From a virus: a stretch of 64,000 nt of DNA. Shown here piece by piece: positions 34,608 to 41,946 of the stretch. The notes beneath the pieces were generated by a model. That model saw only the letters and a list, made by a program, of their open reading frames with translations. It was not told the DNA's origin and did not search any database. Made by a program: the position numbers and the translations under genes. Numbering within the stretch: position 1 is the first letter of the stretch; each line of letters begins with the position of its first letter. The stretch spans positions 1 through 64,000 of the IMG/VR virus record IMGVR_UViG_3300031730_000003. The stretch is one strand, 5' to 3'.

Positions 34608-34794
34608 CTCGGTCTCCTGTTGAGCGCCGTCGCACTGCGCGCCAGCGGTACTCGGTTCGGCTTATACCCCAGGCGGCCAGGCAGTTGCGAACGGTCTGTG
34701 GCGCGCAGCCGAGGTGGCCGGCGATGCGCCCGAGCGGCCATTTGCCGCGGTAGCGCCAAAGCACATAGGCCTGTTCATCGGCCGTCAACCTCAT
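34576..34794 (-). CDS. Helix-turn-helix DNA-binding protein
   Basis: 72 residues from ATG 34794 (ATGA overlap with the previous stop). LTADEQAYVLWRYRGKWPLG is followed by RIAGHLGCAPQTVRNCLAAW, a clear helix-turn-helix of the resolvase/transposase or small-regulator type. The tail is basic. Probably a phage regulator; the target may be the operators at 36543 or 41852, but this is not shown. Confidence 0.65.
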   Translation of the reverse strand: MRLTADEQAYVLWRYRGKWPLGRIAGHLGCAPQTVRNCLAAWGISRTEYRWRAVRRRSTGDRDAGNRTARVC

Positions 34795-34994
34795 CCTCGA
34801 TGCTCGCCGGCGATCCGGTAGACCTCCTCCAGAGCCGCGCGCTTCATGGCGTTCCAGCCAGCCGCGCCGAATCGCTCTTGCCAGCGCGCGCTGACGCCTT
34901 CCCACAACTGCCTGTACGGCGGCCACTCTGCCATGAGGCGATCGTGCCTCAGTTCGAGATCAGCCTCTCTCATGTCTGGTCCGGGCGTCGGCAT
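34791..34994 (-). CDS. Small helical protein
   Basis: 67 residues, with a helical centre (ADLELRHDRLMAEWPPYRQL; WNAMKRAALEEVYRIAGE). It overlaps the HTH gene start by ATGA. It lies 17 bases after the previous gene. Function unknown. Confidence 0.55.
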   Translation of the reverse strand: MPTPGPDMREADLELRHDRLMAEWPPYRQLWEGVSARWQERFGAAGWNAMKRAALEEVYRIAGEHRG

Positions 34995-35011
34995 GCTGTG
35001 CAGCGTACCTA

Positions 35012-35728
35012 TTATATACTGTGGGTCGGCGCGGGCCGCCCGACGACGATGGTGAAACCCTGGATCGCCGCCGCCTGCAGGATCTGCTGCAGCGCTTCAG
35101 GTGCGCCGCTGCTGACGGAGGGACGCAGCGGCAATGGGCACGATTGCCCTTGCTCGTCGACGACGCGAAGGAGCGCGATGCCCAAGGCGCCGGCCGCCGC
35201 GTGGGCGCGCTCGTGCGAGATGAACACCGTCTTCAGCGCCTTCTCAGGAGCGCGCTCGTCGTCGGCGTGCACCCAGGAAGTGCTCATGTGCGCCACGGGA
35301 GGCTCCGGCTCCGGCACGATCGACTGCCCGGCCCGCAGCCGGCTCAGTTCGTCGGCGGTCAGAATGCCGTCGGCGTAGGCAGCGCGCCCCTGCGAGTTCA
35401 CGCCAGGATCGAGGCGCCAATCGTAGGTCACACGCCGAAATGACGTGCCGAAGATCAAGGCGTCGTGGATGTGCTGCTCGTCCGATTTCTCGGCAGGCTC
35501 ATGCAGGTCGAACAGGCTTGTGGCCGCCTCATGCCGCCAGTACGCCGCCCACCACGCCGGGAAGTCGTCCTTGCTCACAGAGGACCGGCTGGCGATGCGG
35601 GCGTCGAGCTCGGCTCGGTCGCGCCTGGCACGCACTAGGCGCTCATGAGCCCGGTCGCGGGCCCACTTCTCCGGGCAATATTCGTAGTCGAAGTCGTGGT
35701 GCGACTGGCAGGTAGGGCACCACATCAT
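35012..35728 (-). CDS. Zinc-knuckle protein of the accessory block
   Basis: 238 residues beginning MMWCPTCQSHHDFDYEYCPE, a CxxC zinc knuckle with an additional His-Cys pair, followed by a helix (RAHERLVRARRDRAELDAR). The middle is mixed (FPAWWAAYWRHEAATSLFD; GTSFRRVTYDWRL), and the C-terminus contains KTVFISHERAHAAAGALGI and QILQAAAIQGFTIVVG. No enzyme motif recognised. ATGA overlap with the upstream gene. Confidence 0.6.
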   Translation of the reverse strand: MMWCPTCQSHHDFDYEYCPEKWARDRAHERLVRARRDRAELDARIASRSSVSKDDFPAWWAAYWRHEAATSLFDLHEPAEKSDEQHIHDALIFGTSFRRVTYDWRLDPGVNSQGRAAYADGILTADELSRLRAGQSIVPEPEPPVAHMSTSWVHADDERAPEKALKTVFISHERAHAAAGALGIALLRVVDEQGQSCPLPLRPSVSSGAPEALQQILQAAAIQGFTIVVGRPAPTHSI

Positions 35729-35949
35729 GCCGCGCTCTCCTTCCGCCGCTGCAGTGCCTGCACATTCGCCAGCGTCAGTAGCACGGCCTCCATCACCGAA
35801 ATCTCCTCGGCGGCCTGGCGCTCGGTCATCTTCCCGTTCTCGACCCACCGCGGGTACACCCGCCGGCGCATGCTGAGTTCCCGCCGCACCGCTTCCACCT
35901 GCCGCTCGAGCGAAACGCTGTCGGGCAGGCCGCCGAACAGGTCGCTCAT
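35725..35949 (-). CDS. Conserved small helical phage protein
   Basis: 74 residues, helical: SLERQVEAVRRELSMRRRVYP, WVENGKMTERQAAEEISVM, EAVLLTLANVQALQR. This two-helix pattern (VYPRWV, KMTERQA, E) is common to short phage proteins of unknown function. Translationally coupled to both neighbours by ATGA overlaps. Confidence 0.65.
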   Translation of the reverse strand: MSDLFGGLPDSVSLERQVEAVRRELSMRRRVYPRWVENGKMTERQAAEEISVMEAVLLTLANVQALQRRKESAA

Positions 35950-36218
35950 GCCGGCACGCCCCGGCTCAGCACCATCACGCGCACATCGTCCAGCCACGTC
36001 CAAGGCCGCAGTGCATTCTCGGCCGTCGGCGCCGCATCGGCCACGCGCCACACGAACGCGATCTTGTCCTGGTGCCAATACCACGGCTTGCCCTCCCCAC
36101 TCAGCGCAATCGACGTGTAATCGCCCCAGATCGGCGTGCCTGGCGTCGGTTCATGCCAAGGCCGCCAGCCCATCATCGAGCAGCACAGCGCCGTCAGAGC
36201 CTCGTGGCGCGGGCTCAT
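35946..36218 (-). CDS. Small hypothetical protein
   Basis: 90 residues, Trp-rich (MMGWRPWHEP; GKPWYWHQDKIAFVW; PWTWLDDVRVMVLS). The composition suggests a compact beta domain. Operon member by ATGA overlaps on both sides. Function unknown. Confidence 0.6.
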   Translation of the reverse strand: MSPRHEALTALCCSMMGWRPWHEPTPGTPIWGDYTSIALSGEGKPWYWHQDKIAFVWRVADAAPTAENALRPWTWLDDVRVMVLSRGVPA

Positions 36219-36523
36219 GTCGGAAGCCCAGCCGCGAGCCGGTTCCGCTCAGCGTCCGTGAGCTCGCGCTGCTGACTCGGAACAGAGCACGGCGCCATGC
36301 CAGCCAGCCGCGTGAGTTGCTCGGGCGTGAGCGCGGTCTGCTCTCCAAGATTGCCGCCCCGCGCTTCCACGAGGCTTTTCCAGTCCTGCGTCACCACGTA
36401 GCCAGGGTGCAGCAGCAGCAGCGCCGCAGCCTTCACCGCCGGGTCCTTCGTCTCGTGCGCGATCTTCAGCGCCTCAAGCGCCTGGGCCGGCGTCAGCCGA
36501 GGCTCGGCGTGAACGATCTCCAT
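36215..36523 (-). CDS. First gene of the 34.4-36.5 kb accessory operon
   Basis: 102 residues from ATG 36523 (AGGAG six bases upstream); a TTG two codons earlier overlaps the ribosome site. Helical N-terminus (LTPAQALEALKIAHETKDPA) followed by LTPEQLTRLAGM and a basic end. It directly follows the inverted-repeat operator candidate at 36543. Function unknown. Confidence 0.6.
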   Translation of the reverse strand: MEIVHAEPRLTPAQALEALKIAHETKDPAVKAAALLLLHPGYVVTQDWKSLVEARGGNLGEQTALTPEQLTRLAGMAPCSVPSQQRELTDAERNRLAAGLPT

Positions 36524-36542
36524 GCTCAACTCCTGTCCAATA

Positions 36543-36564
36543 TCGTGTAAACATCTTCACACGA
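36543..36564. promoter_or_regulatory. Inverted-repeat operator candidate
   Basis: TCGTGT and ACACGA flank a 10-base AT-rich spacer 20 bases upstream of the first gene of a minus-strand operon. Size and position fit a small dimeric repressor site overlapping a promoter. No clear -35/-10 pair was found. Confidence 0.4.
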
Positions 36565-36730
36565 AACGCTGGACAGCGCAACGCCGCCGTGCCATGAAAA
36601 CAGCGCTGCCGGCGAGTTAGCTCGTGATCGCCGCCTATCCCGCGAGGTCATCGGGGCAGCTGGAGGCGCGGCGGGGCGCTCGACACCACCCTCCCCCAGG
36701 AGGTCGGGCGCCCTAGCCCCGCACAGCAAA

Positions 36731-36752
36731 ACGGGCCGCCGAAGCAGCCCGT
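36731..36752 (-). terminator. TTCG-loop terminator candidate
   Basis: On the minus strand a nine-pair stem (one G-T wobble) closes a TTCG loop and is followed by TTT. It lies 30 bases after the stop at 36782. The rest of the 36524-36781 gap shows only the operator-like repeat. Confidence 0.6.
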
Positions 36753-36781
36753 CTTACCCCCAGACGCAGCCCCCGTGACGT

Positions 36782-37348
36782 TCAGGCAGCGAGCGCAGAC
36801 AAAGCAGCAAGCTGCGCAGCGCTCGCCGGAGCAGAACCGTCAGAAGCAGAAACCAGCGCCGTGGCAATCGCGCCAGCCAGCATCGCCTTGCTGATCTGCG
36901 GCGACACGCCATCGCCAAGCGCCACAATCACCTGCAGCTGAACATCCGTGGCGCCAGCATCACGGGCCGACTGGATGGCGGCAGCGAATGCAGCAGGATC
37001 GACATTCACCGGCGGAGCAGTCGGGTCGTCGCTTTTCAGCGTCGTCGACATGCCGCGGATCCGGCTGATCAGGTCGTCGAATGCCGCAGCATCCCCCGTG
37101 GACAAGGTCCCCTGCGCCGCTATGGCGTCCTTCAGCTGCTGCATTTCCGTCGCGATATCGGTACTCAGATCACCGAGAGCAGAAAGAACCTCCGCAATCT
37201 TGGAGCCAACAGTTGCCGACATTTCGATTATCCTCCTGATGATGACGTGCTGGTGCTCATGAACAAGCCCGAGAAGACCGTCAATGCCCGCCAGCCGATC
37301 AAGTATCAGCCCGAGCAGTTGCCGCTCGCTCATCTGATCGCGGTGCAT
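36782..37348 (-). CDS. Helical protein of unknown function
   Basis: 188 residues from ATG 37348, preceded by GGGAGGG. A long coiled coil occupies about residues 15-110 (LLGLILDRLAGIDGLLGLVH; KIAEVLSALGDLSTDIATEM), with an Ala-rich C-terminus. It resembles the repeated-helix Gln/Ala proteins that phages encode near tail genes, but no family is claimed. An in-frame GTG at 37459 would add a hydrophobic segment and cannot be excluded. Confidence 0.55.
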   Translation of the reverse strand: MHRDQMSERQLLGLILDRLAGIDGLLGLVHEHQHVIIRRIIEMSATVGSKIAEVLSALGDLSTDIATEMQQLKDAIAAQGTLSTGDAAAFDDLISRIRGMSTTLKSDDPTAPPVNVDPAAFAAAIQSARDAGATDVQLQVIVALGDGVSPQISKAMLAGAIATALVSASDGSAPASAAQLAALSALAA

Positions 37349-37469
37349 CGAACCCTCCCATCCTTGGGCCGCACCCTTTAACCACGCCACCACCCCGCTG
37401 AGCAGCCCGCGAACCACCAATCCCACCTTCGTGATCACCCAACCACCGCAAACGCTCACCACATTGTGA

Positions 37470-37769
37470 TCAGCGAGAGCCCGCCGGAACACCCTCAATC
37501 GCCCGCACAGCAGCCTCCCAACCATCCTCGCCGCGCCAAATCGGAGCCGGCCCACGCGAATCGTCCGCCGCCCGATACACCACAAAGTTCCGCAAAGCCC
37601 CGCTCGCGCCGAACCGCCACCGCACCGGGTGGACCAAATCGTTCAACTCAAACAGCCGATGCGGACCGTCCTCAGCACCGCGGTGATCGTCCACCCACGT
37701 CTCACAGCGTGCCGGAGGAACAGGCACACCACGGGCCTCACACGCCGATCGCATCACCTCGTCGATCAT
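37470..37769 (-). CDS. Small hypothetical protein
   Basis: 99 residues from ATG 37769, with GGGGGT upstream. It has a helix (MIDEVMRSACEARG), a polar stretch (WVDDHRGAEDG), a beta core (VRWRFGASGALRNFVVYRAA) and the end WEAAVRAIEGVP. Function unknown. Confidence 0.55.
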   Translation of the reverse strand: MIDEVMRSACEARGVPVPPARCETWVDDHRGAEDGPHRLFELNDLVHPVRWRFGASGALRNFVVYRAADDSRGPAPIWRGEDGWEAAVRAIEGVPAGSR

Positions 37770-38105
37770 CAAAACCCCCAATTTCCCGCAAATTTTCGGC
37801 GCCAAGCTGTACGCACACCACAGGTCCGTTCGTCTCAACGCACGAGACGCGATCTCCAGTTTTCATGGCGCGCGCCGCAGACGGCATACGAGAAATTGGA
37901 GCCGGCCAGGGGGGGCTGCCGGGGGTCGCGTGCGCATCCATGCCCGCCCTGACCCGCCGGCCTCGGCCTGACCAACTCGGATCGCATCGGCCGGCCGCGC
38001 AATCGCCTCGCCGTATGTGATCACCACACTGTACAGTCAGCGCACCGCGTTCAAACGGTCGTTTGCTGATGCAGTGCGACATTGGACAGCCGCACTATCA
38101 ACGAC
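37770..38105. other. Gap of about 336 bases with palindromes
   Basis: Between the gene at 37470 and the small terminase. Two perfect 8-bp palindromes, GTGATCAC (38017-38024) and CTGTACAG (38029-38036), lie four bases apart, possibly an operator. A short minus frame near 37738-37866 has no ribosome site and is not accepted. Nothing else clear. Confidence 0.4.
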
Positions 38106-38642
38106 TTAGCTCGCCGATCCGTCGATGGTGGGTGGTTCGTCCGATGCTGGCTCTGGTGCTGGCACGAATGCGCCGCTGTCCAGGATCGCCCGGAGCGCGG
38201 CCAGCTGGTCGGCACTGAGGCGGGCCAGATCCAGGGTCATGGCGGGCGGTGCGGTGGGAACGAGCTCGGTCACCTTCCCGGCGCCTCGGTCGAGCACGGC
38301 TTGAGCGGCGACGACGCGGACGCGGCCGTCTTCGGTCGGATCGGACATGATGGCGATCAGGGCTTCCATCGCTTCGACCGTCTTGCTGGCGGCCAACTGC
38401 CGCATCGCCGTGACTTTGCCCTGCTTCCCGGTCGGGTTGCCGGACTGCCCTGGCTGCCACATCCGCAGGTTCTCGATCCGACCACTGCGCGCGCCTGTGG
38501 GCGCAATCGGCCCCGGCACACTGTCAGCGGCCTCCTCGCTTGTGGTGACCGAGCGACCATTGACCGCGTTTGAGCCGTCCTGTTGACCGTACGCGGCCTG
38601 ATCATTGACTGGCGGGTGTTCGGCCTGGAGGGCGGCTGACAT
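38106..38642 (-). CDS. Probable terminase small subunit (DUF5681 type)
   Basis: 178 residues. MWQPGQSGNPTGKQGKVTAM is the DUF5681 signature found in many phage small terminase or packaging proteins. A helical segment follows (AMRQLAASKTVEAMEALIAI; VRVVAAQAVLDRGAG), and the C-terminus is helical (LSADQLAALRAILDSG). Small subunits recognise pac/cos sites. Here the gene is about 6 kb from the large subunit and adjacent to the structured non-coding region 39380-39565, which could be a packaging site. Confidence 0.65.
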   Translation of the reverse strand: MSAALQAEHPPVNDQAAYGQQDGSNAVNGRSVTTSEEAADSVPGPIAPTGARSGRIENLRMWQPGQSGNPTGKQGKVTAMRQLAASKTVEAMEALIAIMSDPTEDGRVRVVAAQAVLDRGAGKVTELVPTAPPAMTLDLARLSADQLAALRAILDSGAFVPAPEPASDEPPTIDGSAS

Positions 38643-38783
38643 GGGCTGTACGACCCCTTGATTGACCGGGGGACCCTATTGCGGTGGAGGGCGGTGCTGC
38701 AACCTCAGAGCGTGGTTGGCGTCTAGCGCCTTTGCCCTGCACCTTTCATCGCGCTGCGCTTCGCTTAGACCGCGCGGCGGATT

Positions 38784-39275
38784 TCAGTGCTTTGATTGTG
38801 CCCCCTTCCTACGTTTCCCCCGCTGCTTCGGTGGTTTGCGGGTTTGGAGTTCGGTTGCGGCTGCGTCTCGCATGTGGCGGAGGAGAGCCGGGGCGCCTTT
38901 GCGGTGGGCGTCGATGCGATGCTCGGGTGAGTTCAGGATGGCGAGGAGTTCATCGTAGGAGCGGGCTTTGACGAGTTGTCGGGCTACAACCTCGGGATCG
39001 TCTGGCCTGAGTGCGTGAGGATCGAGGAGGCGGGTTGGCGGTGGTGTGATTTGGTTCGGGTCTGGTTGGCCACGCAGATTGAGAGCGCGCTGGATCCAGA
39101 GGCTACCTGTCCGGTTGATGCCGGGCCTGTATGCATTGATGAGCCACCGAATAGCGCGTCGGATGCGCCACACTTCCCAATTGGCCGGGATTGGATTGGG
39201 CTTGGTTTGCTGGTCGATGCGATCGGCAGCGAGGGAGAGAAGGGCGCGCGGGATTTTCAAGACACAGTTCCCCAT
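38784..39275 (-). CDS. Hypothetical protein
   Basis: 163 residues from ATG 39275 (a longer upstream frame lacks support). The N-terminal half is basic with Trp and Arg (WEVWRIRRAIRWLINAYRPG, LWIQRALNLRG). The C-terminal half is helical (VVARQLVKARSYDELLAILN; LRHMRDAAATELQTRK) and ends in a Lys/Arg tail. Possibly nucleic-acid binding; no family recognised. Confidence 0.55.
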   Translation of the reverse strand: MGNCVLKIPRALLSLAADRIDQQTKPNPIPANWEVWRIRRAIRWLINAYRPGINRTGSLWIQRALNLRGQPDPNQITPPPTRLLDPHALRPDDPEVVARQLVKARSYDELLAILNSPEHRIDAHRKGAPALLRHMRDAAATELQTRKPPKQRGKRRKGAQSKH

Positions 39276-39379
39276 TGAAGCGAGAGGGAAACGCGCCCCA
39301 GGCGGCCTTCGGTTTGACGGGCGGGGCCACATTCGGAGGAGCATGTCACCATGCCGACCTGTCCGCGCCGCTGGTTCCA
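39276..39379. other. First part of a 329-base non-coding gap
   Basis: No convincing frame with a ribosome site in 39276-39604. This part shows no strong structure; the rest is described in the next two entries. Confidence 0.4.
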
Positions 39380-39565
39380 CAGCCGGTTGGTCCCGTCTAA
39401 CCTAGAACCCCTGGCTGTTAGCTTATCGGAGTGACTACCGACGCGGCTTGACTTCCGGGCCTGCCAGCCCTTAATAACGTCCGCGCCGGACGATTTAGGG
39501 CCGCTTGGGTTCCGCCAGCAGCCTAAAAGGAAGCCCCACCAGATGCAAGTCTGGTGGGGTTTCTC
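39380..39565 (+). ncRNA. Candidate structured RNA or packaging site: six successive stem-loops
   Basis: Paired segments in order: CAGCC/GGCTG (39380-39417) enclosing GGTT/AACC; TCGG/CCGA (39426-39441); GGGC/GCCC (39457-39470); CGTCCG/CGGACG (39478-39492, three-base loop); TTTAGG/CCTAAA (39494-39527, with an inner GCTTGG/CCAGC stem); and the 10-bp terminator stem. A plus-strand promoter-like pair, TTGACT (39448) and CTTAAT (39470) spaced 16 bases, could yield an RNA of about 85 bases ending at the terminator. Neighbouring genes are all minus strand. The same palindromes could instead be a terminase recognition site. Confidence 0.4.
39534..39565 (+). terminator. Strong perfect-stem terminator
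   Basis: CCCCACCAGA (39534-39543) pairs perfectly with TCTGGTGGGG (39550-39559) around a six-base loop, followed by TTTCTC on the plus strand. On the minus strand the same stem is followed by CTTCCTTTT, so it may also end the 41.8-39.6 kb operon. Confidence 0.75.
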
Positions 39566-39604
39566 ATTCTAGAGCCCAGCTTGCGCCGGGCCTGAGAGCT
39601 TGGG

Positions 39605-39832
39605 CTAGCGGTGCGCGGCCTTGAGCCTTCTGACGTGGCGACGCCAGCCTTTGGAGCGGCGAGGCATGCCCGGCCAGCGCTTGGGATCTGCGATGCGAGA
39701 GAACTGGAAGGGCGTGGTACCGGGCTCCGGGTTGGGCACGCGCGTCACCTTAAACCACTCGACGTGCGAGAAGGACGGGCCCACGGCGAAATCCATGGCC
39801 GCGAAGGGCTCCGGCGTCTCGTTCACAGCCAT
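39605..39832 (-). CDS. Small basic protein, last gene of the 39.6-41.8 kb operon
   Basis: 75 residues from ATG 39832. An acidic N-terminus (ETPEPFAAMDFAVG) precedes a strongly basic C-terminus (RRSKGWRRHVRRLKAAHR). Overlaps the upstream gene by 10 bases. Function unknown. Confidence 0.55.
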   Translation of the reverse strand: MAVNETPEPFAAMDFAVGPSFSHVEWFKVTRVPNPEPGTTPFQFSRIADPKRWPGMPRRSKGWRRHVRRLKAAHR

Positions 39833-40170
39833 TGGAGCACGTCCGCTTCGAGCAACTCGGCGATGTCGGAAAGGTGCGCAGCGGTGCAGGGCTGGAGTTG
39901 CAAGCGGCTGTAGATGTCGCGGCGCGTGCGCTGATCGGCGCCGGCGAGTTGTTGAATGGCTTGGCCGAGCGCGTTGTCCTTTGTGCGGCCTGCGCCGTAG
40001 AGCTTGGGCCAGGAGTAGCCATCGTCTAGGACCGCCACGAAGCCGGCCGGAGCCTCGCCGAGCGCGTGCACGACTGCGGACTGGCAGGGCTTGAGGAAGC
40101 AGGAGCACAGGGCTTCCGAGTGGCGCAACTCGGCGCAGGCATTGCGGACCGACTGAATGGACGCGCTCAC
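39823..40170 (-). CDS. Small hypothetical protein
   Basis: 115 residues from GTG 40170 (GTGA overlap). Helical N-terminus with Cys pairs (ACAELRHSEALCSCFLKPC), then VAVLDDGYSWPKLYGAG and a C-terminal helical part resembling a winged helix (ALGQAIQQLAGADQRTRRDI; AAHLSDIAELLEADVLQWL). Possibly a DNA-binding regulator; weak. Confidence 0.55.
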   Translation of the reverse strand: MSASIQSVRNACAELRHSEALCSCFLKPCQSAVVHALGEAPAGFVAVLDDGYSWPKLYGAGRTKDNALGQAIQQLAGADQRTRRDIYSRLQLQPCTAAHLSDIAELLEADVLQWL

Positions 40171-40328
40171 GTGCGCAACCCCAGAGCGGCGCGGCGATCT
40201 GCTTCGGTGAGCACCTTGTTGCACGCGTGGAGGACGTCCCAGGCTGAGCGCGGCACGTCGACGGTCCACATGATGCCGTAGCGGCGGCAGAGGTCGCGGA
40301 AAGCTTCAATGGCCTGCTGCTTGGTCAT
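40167..40328 (-). CDS. Short hypothetical protein
   Basis: 53 residues with a helix (AIEAFRDLCRRYGI), a beta turn (MWTVDVPRSAWDVL) and a second helix. ATGA/GTGA overlaps on both sides support translation. Confidence 0.5.
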   Translation of the reverse strand: MTKQQAIEAFRDLCRRYGIMWTVDVPRSAWDVLHACNKVLTEADRRAALGLRT

Positions 40329-40540
40329 GCCACGAGCTCCCGGACGATTTTGAATTGCGGCGTGAGCCCGTAGTCCCAGGCTTCGAGCTCCGCCGTGCGC
40401 AGGAGCCGGGCCTTGTGTTCGTCGGCCTCGGCCTTTGTCTCGTGCGTGCCCTGCACCAGCCAGCCGCACGCTTCGCAGGATCCTTGCCGGGCGAGCCACG
40501 CGTTGAAGCGATAGACCACGTATTCATGCTGGCCGCTCAT
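40325..40540 (-). CDS. Small protein with CxxC
   Basis: 71 residues, YVVYRFNAWLARQGSCEACG followed by helical TKAEADEHKARLLRTAELEA. The single SCEACGW knuckle may bind metal. Coupled to both neighbours by overlaps. Function unknown. Confidence 0.55.
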   Translation of the reverse strand: MSGQHEYVVYRFNAWLARQGSCEACGWLVQGTHETKAEADEHKARLLRTAELEAWDYGLTPQFKIVRELVA

Positions 40541-40881
40541 GCTGCAATTTCCTTTGCGAGAATGCGGCGCATACGGTGCGCGTCGCCAGCGATGCCACCA
40601 TGGTTGCGCAGCGAGCGCACCAGATCGGCCCGCCACGTGTCGAAATGCGCTTCCAAGGCCGCGATAGCGCCGGCCCGGTCAGTATGCCACGTGCAGCGAT
40701 TGGAGCCCCACACGGGCGAGACACCGACGGCGAGCACATGCTTGCCATCCTGGCTGGCGGTTGGTGAGTCGGCATAGTCGAGGAAATAGCCGACGCACAC
40801 CTTGACCGGCCAATGCGGCATGGTGAGCCACGCGCGATCGGACGCGGCCGGGTTGGCGCGGTCCCACACTGGCGCGCTCAT
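40537..40881 (-). CDS. Hypothetical early-type protein
   Basis: 114 residues. N-terminal Trp-rich part (WDRANPAASDRAWLTM; VKVCVGYFLDYADSP), then VLAVGVSPVWGSNRCTWHTD and a basic helical end (AAIAALEAHFDTWRADLVRS). Coupled by ATGA overlaps. Function unknown. Confidence 0.6.
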   Translation of the reverse strand: MSAPVWDRANPAASDRAWLTMPHWPVKVCVGYFLDYADSPTASQDGKHVLAVGVSPVWGSNRCTWHTDRAGAIAALEAHFDTWRADLVRSLRNHGGIAGDAHRMRRILAKEIAA

Positions 40882-41306
40882 GCTGCGGAATCCTGATTGG
40901 AGGCGTGGTGCGGGGTCGCGGTTTCAACCCAGCCTCGGCCGACGACGTACCACCCGCCGCGCAAGACCTCGGGACTCTGGCGCAGCGGGTCATCCGCCGC
41001 GATCACGCCATAACGGGCCGGATTCGCTTCAAGGTGGGCCCAGCTTTTGAGGTGTTCGGCGAGGCGCCAAGCGTTGAAGGCATCCAGGAGATCCTGCGAC
41101 ACAGGCTTGTGGCTGTGATGATAGCGCAGGAGGTTCACGCCGTGCGGCGCATCCTGCCGACCCTGCTCGTTGAGGTGCTGCATGTAGTAAGGTTCGAGCG
41201 AATGAATGGAGGCGTACTCCATTTCCGCCTGCTGCTGACCATCGAATACCTTGAAGTAGACGTGGCCCATGCCGGAGCACGTCCACGCGAACCGATAGGC
41301 GTTCAC
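40878..41306 (-). CDS. Hypothetical early-type protein
   Basis: 142 residues from GTG 41306 (GTGA overlap). AYRFAWTCSGMGHVYFKVFD opens a beta domain, followed by a long helical part (QDLLDAFNAWRLAEHLKSW) and a C-terminus with VLRGGWYVVGRGW. No known family. Confidence 0.6.
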   Translation of the reverse strand: MNAYRFAWTCSGMGHVYFKVFDGQQQAEMEYASIHSLEPYYMQHLNEQGRQDAPHGVNLLRYHHSHKPVSQDLLDAFNAWRLAEHLKSWAHLEANPARYGVIAADDPLRQSPEVLRGGWYVVGRGWVETATPHHASNQDSAA

Positions 41307-41545
41307 GCGAGGACGCTCCCGAGTGCGCCGAGCATGGCGGCGGCTTTGTCGAGGGTGTGGAGCGCGACGAGCTCGTTGGCTTCGGCAGCGGCATCCTTGG
41401 CGGCTTGCGCGATGATGTCGAGCCCGCGCGCGTATTGCGTGGTGCTGATAAACTCGGGGGGCTCGCGGCCCGTGAGGTAGCGCCGGTCGAGCGCGTCGGT
41501 TGCGGTTTCGACCCAGGCTTCGATGCGGCGTTCCGGGAGGGGCAT
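41303..41545 (-). CDS. Small helical protein
   Basis: 80 residues, helical: RRIEAWVETATDALDRRYL, LDIIAQAAKDAAAEANELV, LDKAAAMLGALGSVL. Ends in GTGA overlap with the next gene. Function unknown. Confidence 0.6.
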   Translation of the reverse strand: MPLPERRIEAWVETATDALDRRYLTGREPPEFISTTQYARGLDIIAQAAKDAAAEANELVALHTLDKAAAMLGALGSVLA

Positions 41546-41557
41546 GACGGTTTCCTT

Positions 41558-41782
41558 TCAAGCGGCAGCGTATTCGATGGTGGGCAACACACCCTGAAAT
41601 TCTGTTTCGATCTTTGTGCACGGGTGCAGGCCATGCAGCCGCTTGAAATGCCGAGCCGCGCGCATGCGACCCTGTTTTGCAAGGGTAGCGTCATCCATGA
41701 GCACGCCATCCTTGAGGGGCAGCGCGATATCATCGGCGATCTTGCCATACCGGCAGACGAACCATGCGACTTGAGCGGTCAT
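41558..41782 (-). CDS. First gene of the leftward early operon
   Basis: 74 residues from ATG 41782 with AAGGAA upstream. TAQVAWFVCRYGKIADDIAL precedes a helical basic segment (LAKQGRMRAARHFKRLHGL). It directly follows the operator region at 41852. Function unknown. Confidence 0.6.
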   Translation of the reverse strand: MTAQVAWFVCRYGKIADDIALPLKDGVLMDDATLAKQGRMRAARHFKRLHGLHPCTKIETEFQGVLPTIEYAAA

Positions 41783-41851
41783 TGGCGGTTTCCTTGGGCC
41801 GGCCATGATCGCCCTATGCGATCCCATCCCGGCGAGCGCACCCTGGCACAC

Positions 41852-41883
41852 GGTCAACGATTGGTCAATAATAATAGTTGACC
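41852..41883. promoter_or_regulatory. TTGACC operator in the divergent early promoter region
   Basis: Three half-sites: GGTCAA at 41852 and 41863, and TTGACC at 41878-41883. The last two form an inverted repeat with a 9-base AT-rich spacer that contains TATTAT, a -10-like box, on the minus strand. It lies between divergent operons starting at 41782 (minus) and 41947 (plus), so a dimeric repressor here could control both. Confidence 0.5.
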
Positions 41884-41946
41884 GATTACGCACGCTGTGC
41901 CAACGTCCTGCTACCGGCACAGACCGGCCAACAGAGGAACAGGCAA

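Noticed and set aside
37738-37866. Possible short minus gene starting MKTGDRVSCVETN
   Set aside because: The start has no ribosome site and the frame overlaps the next gene by 31 bases. The codon pattern is acceptable but evidence is too thin.
39340-39565. tRNA gene in the structured gap
   Set aside because: No TPsiC arm (GTTCGANNC) or acceptor pairing of the right length on either strand.
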